This document shows positions 1-7,405 of a stretch of DNA of 64,000 nt, in pieces. Source of the DNA: Acidobacteriota bacterium (GTDB lineage: Bacteria > Acidobacteriota > Blastocatellia > UBA7656); the NCBI GenBank assembly GCA_038040445.1, contig JBBPIG010000004.1, positions 80,190-144,189 on the forward strand, read 5' to 3'. A program made the translations under genes and the position numbers. Every line of letters starts with the position of its first letter. Within the stretch, counting starts at the first letter, position 1. The notes beneath the pieces are model-generated. The model was not told the DNA's origin, did no database searches, and was given only the letters and a program-made list of their open reading frames with translations.

Positions 1-96
1 GTCTCCGGTCCTCGGTCTCCGGTCCTCGGTCTCCGGTCCTCGGTCTCCGGTCCTCGGTCTCCGGTCCTCCGTCTCCGGTCCTCCGTCGTCGGTCAT
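1..96 (+). repeat. Heptamer array E1 (GTCNNCS units), right arm
   Basis: About thirteen tandem 7-base units, alternating GTCTCCG and GTCCTCG, so a 14-base super-period is visible. The array is cut by the window edge and only the pyrimidine-rich arm is seen. It ends about six bases before the ATG at 103 and occupies the place where a Shine-Dalgarno sequence would be. Confidence 0.95.
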
Positions 97-102
97 TTAC
101 TC

Positions 103-1191
103 ATGAAGATACTTGCGCTGATGCCTGATGCGTACCGCGGATTCGGTGGCATCGCCCAGTACAATCGAGACCTGCTGGACACGCTCTTAGCCTTGGACCG
201 TGTCGTCCAGGTTGTCTCGCTGACGCGGCATTACCCCGACCCTGATTCAGGACTTAAGCCGCCTCCGGAAAAACTCGTGCAGCACTTCTGTGCCAGCAGT
301 TCGGCGCGCTACGTGTTGGCGGCCTTGAGACACGGATTGAGCCTAAATCCGGACGTTATTCTATGCGGGCATATCAATCTGCTTCCGGTTGCCGCACTGC
401 TCAAGAGGCTCACACGCAGCTCCTTGATATTGGAGGTGTACGGCATCGAAGCCTGGGAACGCCGCCGTGGACTCCGCTCGTGGGGCACGAAGCAAGTGGA
501 CCTCGCGATAGCCATCAGCCGCTTTACACGCGAGCGGCTCATTCGCTGGTCGGGACTCGATCCACACCGAATAAAAATCGTTCCCAACGCAGTACACCTC
601 GATCGATACTCGAGTGGCGACAAACCCGGCTATCTAGTCGAGCGTTACGGGGTCGAGGGCAAACGGGTGCTGCTCACGGTCGGGAGGCTTCCGGGCCACG
701 AGCGCTACAAAGGGCAAGACCGAATCATCGCGCTGCTTCCGAAGCTGGCCGTCGAATTCCCTAATCTCGTTTACCTGATCGTCGGCGACGGGAGCGATCG
801 CGCTCGGCTCGAAGCGATGGTGGCGACGCTGGGTCTCGAGGAGCACGTAATCTTCGCTGGCCGGATTCGCGAAGACGAGAAGATCGATCACTACAATTTG
901 GCGGACGCGTTTGCGATGCCGAGCACCAGCGAGGGATTCGGCTTCGTGTTTCTGGAAGCAGCCGCCTGCGGCGTGCCAGTGTTAGGCGGAAGGAACGACG
1001 GCAGCCGGGATGCGCTGGTTGACGGGCGTCTGGGCGTGATGGTCGATGCCGAAAACCCTGGCGAGTTACTGAAGGGGCTGGAAGAAATATTGAAACGGGA
1101 GAAGTGCGTGCCTGATTGTATCAAGCCGTTCGGATTCCCGAGGTTCCAGAAGCAGGTGGAAGAGCTGGTGGGAACGACGGCCGACCGATGA
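103..1191 (+). CDS. Glycosyltransferase family 4 (GT-B fold)
   Basis: This 362-residue protein should transfer a sugar from a nucleotide donor onto the growing lipid-linked glycan at the cytoplasmic membrane. The N-terminal half has the glycine loop GFGGIAQYN near residue 14. The C-terminal donor domain has the GT4 E-x7-E signature, E277 and E285, within SEGFGFVFLEAAACG. The length is normal for GT4. The start is the only ATG fitting the MKILALMPD beta strand, and no Shine-Dalgarno precedes it because array E1 fills that space. The last residues (TTADR) and the TGA stop are encoded by array E2, so the native C-terminus has probably been replaced. Acceptor and donor cannot be read from the sequence. 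Confidence 0.9.
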   Translation: MKILALMPDAYRGFGGIAQYNRDLLDTLLALDRVVQVVSLTRHYPDPDSGLKPPPEKLVQHFCASSSARYVLAALRHGLSLNPDVILCGHINLLPVAALLKRLTRSSLILEVYGIEAWERRRGLRSWGTKQVDLAIAISRFTRERLIRWSGLDPHRIKIVPNAVHLDRYSSGDKPGYLVERYGVEGKRVLLTVGRLPGHERYKGQDRIIALLPKLAVEFPNLVYLIVGDGSDRARLEAMVATLGLEEHVIFAGRIREDEKIDHYNLADAFAMPSTSEGFGFVFLEAAACGVPVLGGRNDGSRDALVDGRLGVMVDAENPGELLKGLEEILKREKCVPDCIKPFGFPRFQKQVEELVGTTADR

Positions 1192-1354
1192 CCGGGGGAC
1201 GACCGGACCGCCGGCCGCCGACCGATGACCGATGACCGGGGGACGACCGGACCGCCGACCGCCGACCGATGACGGTCTCCGGTCGTTTTGTCGGTGCTCC
1301 GTCGCCGTCCTCCCGTCGTCCTCCCGTCGTCGGTCTCCCGTCGTCCGTCGTTTT
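1174..1354. repeat. Heptamer inverted array E2
   Basis: A left arm of GACCG/GACGACCGG-type units (about 1174-1271) is followed by a right arm of GGTCNNC/CGTCNNC units (1272-1354), an imperfect inverted repeat. A word of about 30 bases containing GATGACCGGGGGACG occurs twice in the left arm. The GATGACC unit supplies the TGA that ends the upstream glycosyltransferase. The right arm abuts the next ATG. Confidence 0.92.
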
Positions 1355-1717
1355 ATGACCTACAAGTTCCAGAAGCTCGAGACCTATCAGTTGGCGCTGG
1401 ACTATTTGGATCTCCTATACGAGTTAACAGCTCGCTTGCCCCGCAGCGAGGAGTACAACCTGAAGTCGCAAATGCCTCGCGCGGGGACTTCGATTGTGCT
1501 GAACATTGCTGAAGGTTCTACTAGCCAGACCGATCCAGAGCAGTTGCGCTTCCTGGGAATGGCTTTGCGCTCTTTCGTTGAAACGGTCGCCTGGCAGGAT
1601 GTGATCGAGAGGCGAAAGTACTTGAGCGGTGAAGATCTTCGGCCAGCTCGGGAGCTTGGCGAGAAACTATTCGCAAAGATCCAAGCGATGAGGAGAGCGC
1701 TGAAGATCGACCGTTGA
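1355..1717 (+). CDS. Four-helix-bundle protein (S23/IVS-protein family)
   Basis: A 120-residue all-helical protein of the family called four helix bundle protein, first known from ORFs in 23S rRNA intervening sequences. Family hallmarks are FQKLETYQLALD at the start, LPRSEEYNLKSQ and the conserved SIVLNIAEGS segment near residue 50. An open frame extends upstream to 1232, but that part is only array E2; the ATG at 1355 opens the conserved domain. The molecular role of these free-standing proteins is unknown. The gene is bracketed by arrays E2 and E3, which provide its 5' flank and its TGA stop, and it interrupts an exporter/glycosyltransferase operon. It could be a passenger gene. Confidence 0.85.
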   Translation: MTYKFQKLETYQLALDYLDLLYELTARLPRSEEYNLKSQMPRAGTSIVLNIAEGSTSQTDPEQLRFLGMALRSFVETVAWQDVIERRKYLSGEDLRPARELGEKLFAKIQAMRRALKIDR

Positions 1718-1848
1718 CGGTGCGATGACCGGCGACAGAAGACGACGGCTGACCGCTGACGGTCGCCGGTCATAGGTCTTCGGTCGTATTCGGTCTCCCG
1801 TCGGCCATCGCCGGTCGCCGGTCTTCCGTCGCCCCGTCATCCGTCATC
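1708..1848. repeat. Heptamer inverted array E3
   Basis: GACCGTTGACGG-type units form the left arm and give the stop codon of the four-helix-bundle gene at 1715-1717. From about 1760 the strand sense flips to GGTCGCC/GGTCTTC/CGTCATC units. The right arm ends directly against the ATG at 1849 (last unit CGTCATC), with no Shine-Dalgarno. Confidence 0.92.
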
Positions 1849-2670
1849 ATGAACGAAATCATCATCGAACCAGGCCGAAGCCTGAAACACTACTGGCGTG
1901 AACTCTGGGCTTACCGCGAGCTGTTCTACTTTCTAGCCTGGCGAGACATCGCCGTGCGCTACAAGCAGACGGTCATCGGCATAGCCTGGAGCCTGATTCG
2001 CCCCTTTCTCACGATGGTGGTGTTCACGGTCGTCTTTGAAAAGCTGGCGAAGCTCCCTTCGGAGGGCAACGCGCCTTATCCCATTCTGGTTTTTGCGGCG
2101 ATGCTGCCGTGGCAGTTCTTCTCCAACGCGCTCACCGCAAGCAGCAACAGCCTTGTCGGCAGCGCGAGCATGATCTCAAAGGTCTACTTTCCGCGTCTGG
2201 CGATCCCGGTAAGCTCGGTCATCGCCACCTTCGTCGACTTTCTCATTTCGTTCGCGATGTTGCTGGTGTTGATGGCGTGGTTTCAGTTTGCTCCAAGCTG
2301 GCGAATGCTCATGTTACCCCTGCTCACGCTGCTCGCGGTTGGGGCGGCGATGGGAGCGGGCTTGTGGTTCGGGTCGCTCAACGTCAAGTATCGCGACTTC
2401 AGCCACATCGTTCCGTTCGTTGTGCAATTCGGGACCTACGCCTCGCCTGTCGGCTACAGCACCAACATCGTGCCGGCGAAGTGGCGTTTGCTTTATTCCT
2501 TGAACCCGATGGTAGGGGTGATCGACGGATTCCGCTGGGCGATCATTGGCGGAGACGCTGAGCTTTACTTACCGGGCTTTTTGCTATCGATTGGTCTTGT
2601 GACGTTGATGTTGGCAAGCGGCATCTGGTATTTCAGAAAGACTGAACGCACGTTCGCGGATGTGATTTGA
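1849..2670 (+). CDS. wzm: ABC-2 polysaccharide export permease (Wzm-like)
   Basis: A 273-residue membrane permease that pairs with the Wzt ATPase encoded at 3442 to move finished undecaprenyl-linked polysaccharide across the inner membrane. The N-terminal amphipathic stretch and the conserved WRDIAVRYKQTVIGIAWSLI loop precede six predicted membrane spans. The NPMVGVIDGFRWAI motif near residue 220 and the end FRKTERTFADVI are typical of O-antigen/teichoic-acid permeases (RfbA/TagG family). Between it and wzt lie array E4 and a two-gene insertion, an unusual separation for a normally adjacent pair. No ribosome binding site is visible; the start is set by homology. Confidence 0.92.
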   Translation: MNEIIIEPGRSLKHYWRELWAYRELFYFLAWRDIAVRYKQTVIGIAWSLIRPFLTMVVFTVVFEKLAKLPSEGNAPYPILVFAAMLPWQFFSNALTASSNSLVGSASMISKVYFPRLAIPVSSVIATFVDFLISFAMLLVLMAWFQFAPSWRMLMLPLLTLLAVGAAMGAGLWFGSLNVKYRDFSHIVPFVVQFGTYASPVGYSTNIVPAKWRLLYSLNPMVGVIDGFRWAIIGGDAELYLPGFLLSIGLVTLMLASGIWYFRKTERTFADVI

Positions 2671-2818
2671 GGAAGACGGACGACGGAAGACGGGAGACGG
2701 ACGACGGGAGACGGGAGACGGACGACGGGAGACGGGAGACGGAAGACGGGAGACGGACGACGGGAGACCGTTGACCGACCCACGCTGCGGTCATCCGTCT
2801 TCGGTCGCCGGTCGCCCT
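2671..2818. repeat. Heptamer array E4
   Basis: It begins at the base after the permease stop. About fourteen purine-strand units (GGACGAC, GGGAGAC, GGAAGAC) run to about 2770. A short centre follows, then a brief right arm GGTCATC/CGTCTTC/GGTCGCC to about 2818. The left arm is much longer than the right, so the inverted repeat is asymmetric. Confidence 0.92.
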
Positions 2819-3070
2819 AGCTTCGGCGTCAGGCAAAATCGGATCATCCTGACCATTCATGCAATTGAAGAAATGGACGCTGATGACCTGCTGAAAGTAG
2901 ACCTTGAGCATTGCATCCTGAACGGCGAGATCGTCGCCCGTCAGTGGGACAGCAATTTTAAGGACTACAAATATATCCTTGACGGTGAGACACTAGCCGG
3001 CGAGGAAATCGAAGTCGTGGCCAATCTCAAAAGCGACAAGATAATCATCATCACTACCTACCTGCTATGA
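2771..3070 (+). CDS. DUF4258 domain protein
   Basis: A small protein (99 residues from the TTG at 2771) whose conserved part begins near residue 23, RIILTIHAIEEM, and continues through the beta-rich YKYILDGETLAGEEIEVVA region, as in DUF4258. The first 20 or so residues are translated from array E4, and the first ATG (2872) would remove the conserved first strand. The true start is therefore inside the array and uncertain. It overlaps the next gene by ATGA, so the pair is translationally coupled. DUF4258 next to a YgiT-type zinc finger is a recurrent toxin-antitoxin-like pair; toxin activity is inferred, not shown. Confidence 0.75.
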   Translation: MTDPRCGHPSSVAGRPSFGVRQNRIILTIHAIEEMDADDLLKVDLEHCILNGEIVARQWDSNFKDYKYILDGETLAGEEIEVVANLKSDKIIIITTYLL

Positions 3071-3324
3071 AAAGAAAGAAGAGGGCCCGTGATGTCGAAT
3101 GCGCCTTGTGCGGTCAGCGCACGGCTAGAGTCGTGCTGACCCCGAAAGTGTTTGGGCGCGGCGCACGGCGCGTGCTGATCGAAAACATCCCGGTGTACCA
3201 CTGCCGGAATTGTCACAGTCAGTACGTTGACGGCCGCACGATGGACGCGATTGACGAAATCAGAAAGAACCCTTCTGCCTGGAGTCGGAAAGAGACTATT
3301 GCCACAGCCGCGCTAGCAGCGTGA
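3067..3324 (+). CDS. YgiT-type zinc-finger protein
   Basis: 85 residues with two CxxC knuckles, C12/C15 (CALC) and C46/C49 (CRNC), separated by a beta-hairpin segment. This is the MqsA/YgiT N-terminal zinc-binding module. The helix-turn-helix half of full MqsA is absent, as is usual for the short forms that travel with DUF4258. Its ATG overlaps the stop of the DUF4258 gene by four bases. It is probably the partner or antitoxin of that protein. The pair splits wzm from wzt and is unrelated to glycan synthesis. Confidence 0.85.
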   Translation: MKRKKRARDVECALCGQRTARVVLTPKVFGRGARRVLIENIPVYHCRNCHSQYVDGRTMDAIDEIRKNPSAWSRKETIATAALAA

Positions 3325-3404
3325 GATGTAGTTAACGTGGCATACGAGATAAAGCGGCAGTTCTCTGCACGAGGGTTACACGATCAGGTGCAGGCGCATC
3401 ACCC

Positions 3405-3439
3405 TTCGCGCTTGGCCCTTAGTTCTTAGTCCTTTGCCC
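3405..3439. repeat. TTNGNNC heptamer array (single arm)
   Basis: Five exact 7-base steps (TTCGCGC, TTGGCCC, then TTAGTTC, TTAGTCC, TTTGCCC) end two bases before the wzt ATG at 3442. The complement, GNNCNAA, is the same word family as the hairpin at 13208. Only a pyrimidine-rich arm is present. There is no Shine-Dalgarno before wzt. Confidence 0.7.
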
Positions 3440-3441
3440 AT

Positions 3442-4815
3442 ATGTCCAACACAGTCATCACAGTCGAAAACCTCGGCAAGAAATACATCATCGGCCATCA
3501 AGCGAACGGCCATCGGACGCTTCGCGACGTGCTGGCAGACTCGCTCTCCGCGCCCTTCCGCTTGCTGAGACGGACGACGGACGACGGACGACGGGCGACG
3601 GCAGACGGTCCTCGGTCGTCCGTCTCCGGTCCTTCTTCCGGTCCTCAGTCGCCGGTCATCGGTCCTCCCCCCGGTCCTCCGTCGCCGGTCTCCGGTCGTT
3701 CCGAGGAGTTCTGGGCCTTGAAGGATGTGTCCTTCGACGTCAAGCAAGGCGAAGTAGTCGGCATCATCGGGCGGAACGGCGCGGGCAAGTCTACTCTGTT
3801 GAAGATCCTCTCGCGGATCACCGAGCCGACCACGGGCCGAGTTAGAATTCGAGGCCGCGTGGCGAGCTTGCTTGAGGTGGGCACCGGGTTTCATCCCGAG
3901 CTGACCGGCCGCGAGAACGTCTTCTTGAACGGCGCGATCCTCGGGATGAGCCGCGAAGAGATCAAGCGGAAGTTCGATGAGATAGTCGCGTTCGCCGAAG
4001 TCGAAAAGTTCCTGGACACGCCGGTCAAGCGCTACTCATCGGGGATGTACGTAAGGTTGGCTTTCGCTGTGGCCGCGCATCTCGAGCCTGAGATACTGAT
4101 TATCGATGAAGTGCTCGCGGTCGGGGATGCGCAGTTTCAGAAGAAATGCCTGGGTAAGATTGGCGACGTGGTGACCTCCGGAAGAACTGCATTGTTAGTA
4201 TCCCACCAGATGTCCGCAATTGAATCTTCTTGTACGCGCTGTGTGGTTTTGAACTCCGGCGAGATTAAGTTTGCTGGTACGACTGCCGATGCGATTCGGG
4301 TTTACAGTCGCGAGTTGGTTTCAACAATTGACTCCCAGGATAACGATCACATAAAACGAGTTGGCAATGGACTGGTCCGTTTTGCCTCATTTGGTCTTGA
4401 AGACGACTACGGACAGAGAATTTATTCTGCCGCGAGCGGAAAGCCGTTGACACTTGTGTTTGGCTACGAAGCGACTCCCTGTTCCGAGCGCTCGCTCTCT
4501 TTTGGTTTCTCGATCCACACAGTTACGGGTCAGGCAGTCTGCGTGCTGTATAGCGATTATCAGGGCATCACATTTAGCCCTGTATATGAACACGGCGTGT
4601 TGAAATTCACGACACCCAGGCTGATTCTAGCTGCTGGAACTTATTACGTCGCAGTGCGCCTACTGGTCAACGGCATAGAAACAGATTTTCCTAAGGATTT
4701 CGTGGGACGCTTCGACATAGACGCCGGCGACTTCTATGGCCAGGGAGTCGGTTTCCATGGAGGAAATGGCCCGGTATTAATTGAAGGAGAGTGGCAGCAT
4801 CTGGCAATCACATGA
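3442..4815 (+). CDS. wzt: Polysaccharide ABC transporter ATPase (Wzt-like) with repeat-encoded insert
   Basis: The 457-residue ATPase should energise Wzm. Walker A is at residues 110-117 (GRNGAGKS), the ABC signature YSSGMYVRLA near 198, and Walker B ILIIDE near 217-222. From about residue 290 there is a beta-sandwich Wzt C-terminal domain of the kind that recognises modified glycan ends (TLVFGYEATP, then FHGGNGPVLIEGEWQ). Residues 43-87 are not ABC sequence: they are the translation of heptamer array E5, rich in R, T, D, G, S and P, placed in the loop between the first strand region and EEFWALKDV. The frame stays open, so the protein is probably functional with a disordered loop. The stop overlaps the next ATG (ATGA). 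Confidence 0.93.
   Translation: MSNTVITVENLGKKYIIGHQANGHRTLRDVLADSLSAPFRLLRRTTDDGRRATADGPRSSVSGPSSGPQSPVIGPPPGPPSPVSGRSEEFWALKDVSFDVKQGEVVGIIGRNGAGKSTLLKILSRITEPTTGRVRIRGRVASLLEVGTGFHPELTGRENVFLNGAILGMSREEIKRKFDEIVAFAEVEKFLDTPVKRYSSGMYVRLAFAVAAHLEPEILIIDEVLAVGDAQFQKKCLGKIGDVVTSGRTALLVSHQMSAIESSCTRCVVLNSGEIKFAGTTADAIRVYSRELVSTIDSQDNDHIKRVGNGLVRFASFGLEDDYGQRIYSAASGKPLTLVFGYEATPCSERSLSFGFSIHTVTGQAVCVLYSDYQGITFSPVYEHGVLKFTTPRLILAAGTYYVAVRLLVNGIETDFPKDFVGRFDIDAGDFYGQGVGFHGGNGPVLIEGEWQHLAIT
3567..3700. repeat. Heptamer inverted array E5 inside wzt
   Basis: Left arm GACGGAC units to about 3607, right arm GGTCNNC/CGTCNNC units from 3608 to 3700. It lies wholly within the coding sequence and encodes about 45 residues. 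The net length must be a multiple of three relative to the ancestral gene, although each unit is seven bases. Confidence 0.93.
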
Positions 4816-5489
4816 ACATAGTCGTCCGTAAGTTTGTTTCTGGGTACCGCCTGCTAACCCACCTGCTGCATCCGCATCTAATTCGCTTTCGTTGCAGGAC
4901 GCGCATTCCTCAATATTATTTAATTGATGGCTGGTTATCCGAAACTGAGGCGCTTGCTTTGTACGATCTTGCCCGAAGTTTGAAGAAAGATGCTTCGGTT
5001 CTTGAAATCGGCGTTTGGCAAGGAAAAAGCACTTATTGCCTTGCTCGTGGTCTCAGTGGCGGCACGGTTACTGTCATCGATCCTTTTAATGCTGATGGAG
5101 GAGCAGATGCAGATAGTGAGGCCGTCTATAGAGAAATACAGAAGGAAAAACAACTTGATCTGCTTGAGACGTTTCAAAGAAATCTTGAGCGGGGCAAAGT
5201 AGCCTCAAAGGTTAAGACGCTCCGCGGGTATTCTCAACAGTTCGTTGGTTCCGTGCCGGCGATCGACTTACTGTTCATAGATGGCGACCATTCCATCGAA
5301 GGATGTTCATTTGATTTCGACGCATATCAAGACGCTGTTCTTCCCGGCGGCTATTTGCTCTTTCACGATTACGATCCAAGTCGCTCGAATCTTGGACCAA
5401 CATGGGTTGTTCATAACAAGGTACTACCTTCTGGGAGATATAAACCCCTTAGAGTCTTAGAAAGCTTATGGGTCGGCCAGCGCACTTGA
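4812..5489 (+). CDS. Class I SAM-dependent methyltransferase (Methyltransf_24 type)
   Basis: 225 residues. SAM-binding motif I is VLEIGVWQGKSTYCLA, followed by the acidic strand TVIDPFNADGG and the later strand IDLLFIDGDHSIEG with the characteristic GDH, as in Methyltransf_24 proteins of glycan clusters. An open frame reaches back to a GTG at 4791, but the ATG at 4812 forms an ATGA overlap with wzt and is preferred. The probable role is methylation of a sugar or glycan terminus, which the adjacent Wzt C-terminal domain could read. That functional link is inference. Codon use is visibly more AT-rich than in wzm/wzt. Confidence 0.8.
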   Translation: MNIVVRKFVSGYRLLTHLLHPHLIRFRCRTRIPQYYLIDGWLSETEALALYDLARSLKKDASVLEIGVWQGKSTYCLARGLSGGTVTVIDPFNADGGADADSEAVYREIQKEKQLDLLETFQRNLERGKVASKVKTLRGYSQQFVGSVPAIDLLFIDGDHSIEGCSFDFDAYQDAVLPGGYLLFHDYDPSRSNLGPTWVVHNKVLPSGRYKPLRVLESLWVGQRT

Positions 5490-5581
5490 CTTAGCAAAGA
5501 TACGAGCATTCCAGTGGAACCAAGCCTCTCGTCGCCGAACTCTGCCAGTAGAAAGTTATCCGTCGAATCTAAAGTCGCCGT

Positions 5582-6298
5582 ATGAGTCTAATAAAAAGGG
5601 CAACTAGACACTTTGTTAAAGAGCGGCTCAGTCCTCACCATCCGCGTGAGCAGACCATAAAAGGTGTTGTGTCCAAGCAGTACATTAAACGATTTATTCC
5701 TGATGACCCTATAATTGTTGAGGCTGGCGCCCACTTAGGCTGGGACACAATAGAAATGAGCACGCTGTGGTCTAAGGGTATTATCCATGCCTTCGAACCA
5801 GTTCCTGATCTGTATGGTCACCTCCAAGAAAACACGAACGGGCTGGAGAATGTTAGGTTGTACCCGTGTGCCTTAAGCGACAAGACAGGCATTGCGAATC
5901 TGTTTGTCAGTAGCGGTTCCTCAGACGCATCCAGCTCTCTACTACGTCCGAAGGAGCACTTGTCTGAACATCCCACGGTATATTTCGAGGAGGCAATCGA
6001 TGTCCCTACCATCACCCTGAACCAATGGGCTAAAGAAAATCGGGTGGAAAAGGTTGATCTGCTATGGCTGGATATGCAGGGCTATGAACTCGCAATGTTA
6101 AGAGCGTCTTGCGAACTGCTAAGAACTGTCAGTGCTATTTACACCGAGGTTAGCCTTAAAAAATTATACGAAGGTACACCACTTTATTCTGAAGTTCGCG
6201 AATGGTGTGAAGAACAGGGCTTCGAGGTAGAACGGGAAGAGCTAGCTTGGGCAGACGCGGGTAACGTGCTTTTCGTCAGGAACAAGAATGTCTTCTGA
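5582..6298 (+). CDS. FkbM family methyltransferase
   Basis: 238 residues. FkbM features are the first motif IIVEAGAHLGWDTIEMS near residue 45, HAFEPVPDLYGHLQEN, and VDLLWLDMQGYELAML near residue 160. These enzymes O-methylate sugars or polyketides using S-adenosylmethionine. The ATG at 5582 has no clear Shine-Dalgarno. The 3' end overlaps the next glycosyltransferase by 11 bases, so both are co-translated. The gene belongs to the AT-richer block from 4.8 kb onward. The substrate is probably a sugar of the exported glycan. Confidence 0.85.
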   Translation: MSLIKRATRHFVKERLSPHHPREQTIKGVVSKQYIKRFIPDDPIIVEAGAHLGWDTIEMSTLWSKGIIHAFEPVPDLYGHLQENTNGLENVRLYPCALSDKTGIANLFVSSGSSDASSSLLRPKEHLSEHPTVYFEEAIDVPTITLNQWAKENRVEKVDLLWLDMQGYELAMLRASCELLRTVSAIYTEVSLKKLYEGTPLYSEVREWCEEQGFEVEREELAWADAGNVLFVRNKNVF

Positions 6299-7304
6299 GG
6301 AGACCAGACCAACTATTATCTGTCTGACCCCTGTTAAGAACGAAGCATGGATTCTAGATCGGTTTCTCCAATGCGCGAGTGTTTGGGCAGATCACATCGT
6401 GATCGCAGATCAAGGTTCAGAGGATGGCTCTAGAGAAATCGCAAGCAGATATTCGAAGGTCGCTCTGATAGACAACTCATCCACGACTTACAGCGAGACG
6501 GAGCGCCAGAAAATCCTTTTGGCGGCAGCGCGACGCTTTCCTGAGCCTCGATTGCTGATTGCTCTGGATGCCGATGAAATTCTTACTGCCAATTTCATGA
6601 AGTGCCCCGAATGGAACACCGTTCTTCGGGCGGCTGTGGGAACAGTGATTTACTTCAGGTGGGTCAATCTGCGGCCTGATCTTCAATCCTATTGGTCGCC
6701 CGATTCCTATCATGCCTGGGGCTTCATGGATGATGGTAGTGAACACAATGGCTTTCTGATGCACAGTCCGAGAGTTCCCGTCCCTGCCGATGCGCCTAGA
6801 TTAAGACTTAGGAATATTCGAGTGCTCCACTATCAGTATATCAAGTGGGAGCGAATGGAAAGTAAGCACCGATGGTATCAGTGCCTGGAGCGGGTCAATC
6901 AGCCTTCGCGCAGTGCGATTGACATCTATAGGCAATATCACCATATGAACGCGATTCCTCCCGGTGAGATCTATTCCATGCAAAAGGACTGGGTTTCTGG
7001 CTACGAGGAAAAGGGCATTGATATGACAAGCGTCCGAGAGGAAGCTACGTACTGGTGGGATCGGGAAGTGTTGGCGATGTTCGCACAGCATACGCCGAAA
7101 GCATTTAGAACAGAAGATATATGGGGTGTGAATTGGTCCGGATTGCTAAAGAAAACCAATCCCAATGATGCGCTTATCACCTACCAGGACCCTCGAAGCC
7201 CATTTGATAAACTCCTCCACCGCTGGTTAAGAAAAACCCAACCGATCTATCACAAGAAATGGGTCAAACTCGTTGATAAGACGCTGGCTAGTTTCGGGTG
7301 GTAA
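6288..7304 (+). CDS. Glycosyltransferase family 2
   Basis: 338 residues, GT-A fold. The N-terminal TIICLTPVKNEAWILDRFL and VIADQGSEDGS give the nucleotide-binding half. D94-A-D96-E97 (ALDADEIL) is the metal-binding D-x-D. The pattern, with an acidic pair followed by W-rich loops, resembles the GT2 subgroup of WaaE/KdtX-like enzymes. The ATG at 6288 lies inside the end of the FkbM gene. It probably adds one residue of the repeat unit; the sugar is not predictable. Confidence 0.85.
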   Translation: MSSEETRPTIICLTPVKNEAWILDRFLQCASVWADHIVIADQGSEDGSREIASRYSKVALIDNSSTTYSETERQKILLAAARRFPEPRLLIALDADEILTANFMKCPEWNTVLRAAVGTVIYFRWVNLRPDLQSYWSPDSYHAWGFMDDGSEHNGFLMHSPRVPVPADAPRLRLRNIRVLHYQYIKWERMESKHRWYQCLERVNQPSRSAIDIYRQYHHMNAIPPGEIYSMQKDWVSGYEEKGIDMTSVREEATYWWDREVLAMFAQHTPKAFRTEDIWGVNWSGLLKKTNPNDALITYQDPRSPFDKLLHRWLRKTQPIYHKKWVKLVDKTLASFGW

Positions 7305-7405
7305 GGTGCGTCGCCGTCGTAGAAGAATACATCACCGGCTCTAGGCGGCTTAGTGATCGACGGTGCGGCGCTTGGTGCCACGTAGCATAATCAATCTAGA
7401 GAGCG

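Noticed and set aside
1355-1717. Avd protein of a diversity-generating retroelement
   Set aside because: It is a four-helix-bundle protein, but no reverse transcriptase or template repeat is found in the window; the sequence fits the S23/IVS family better.
1-2820. CRISPR array
   Set aside because: The tracts are periodic, but the units are seven bases with no spacers, and no cas genes are present.
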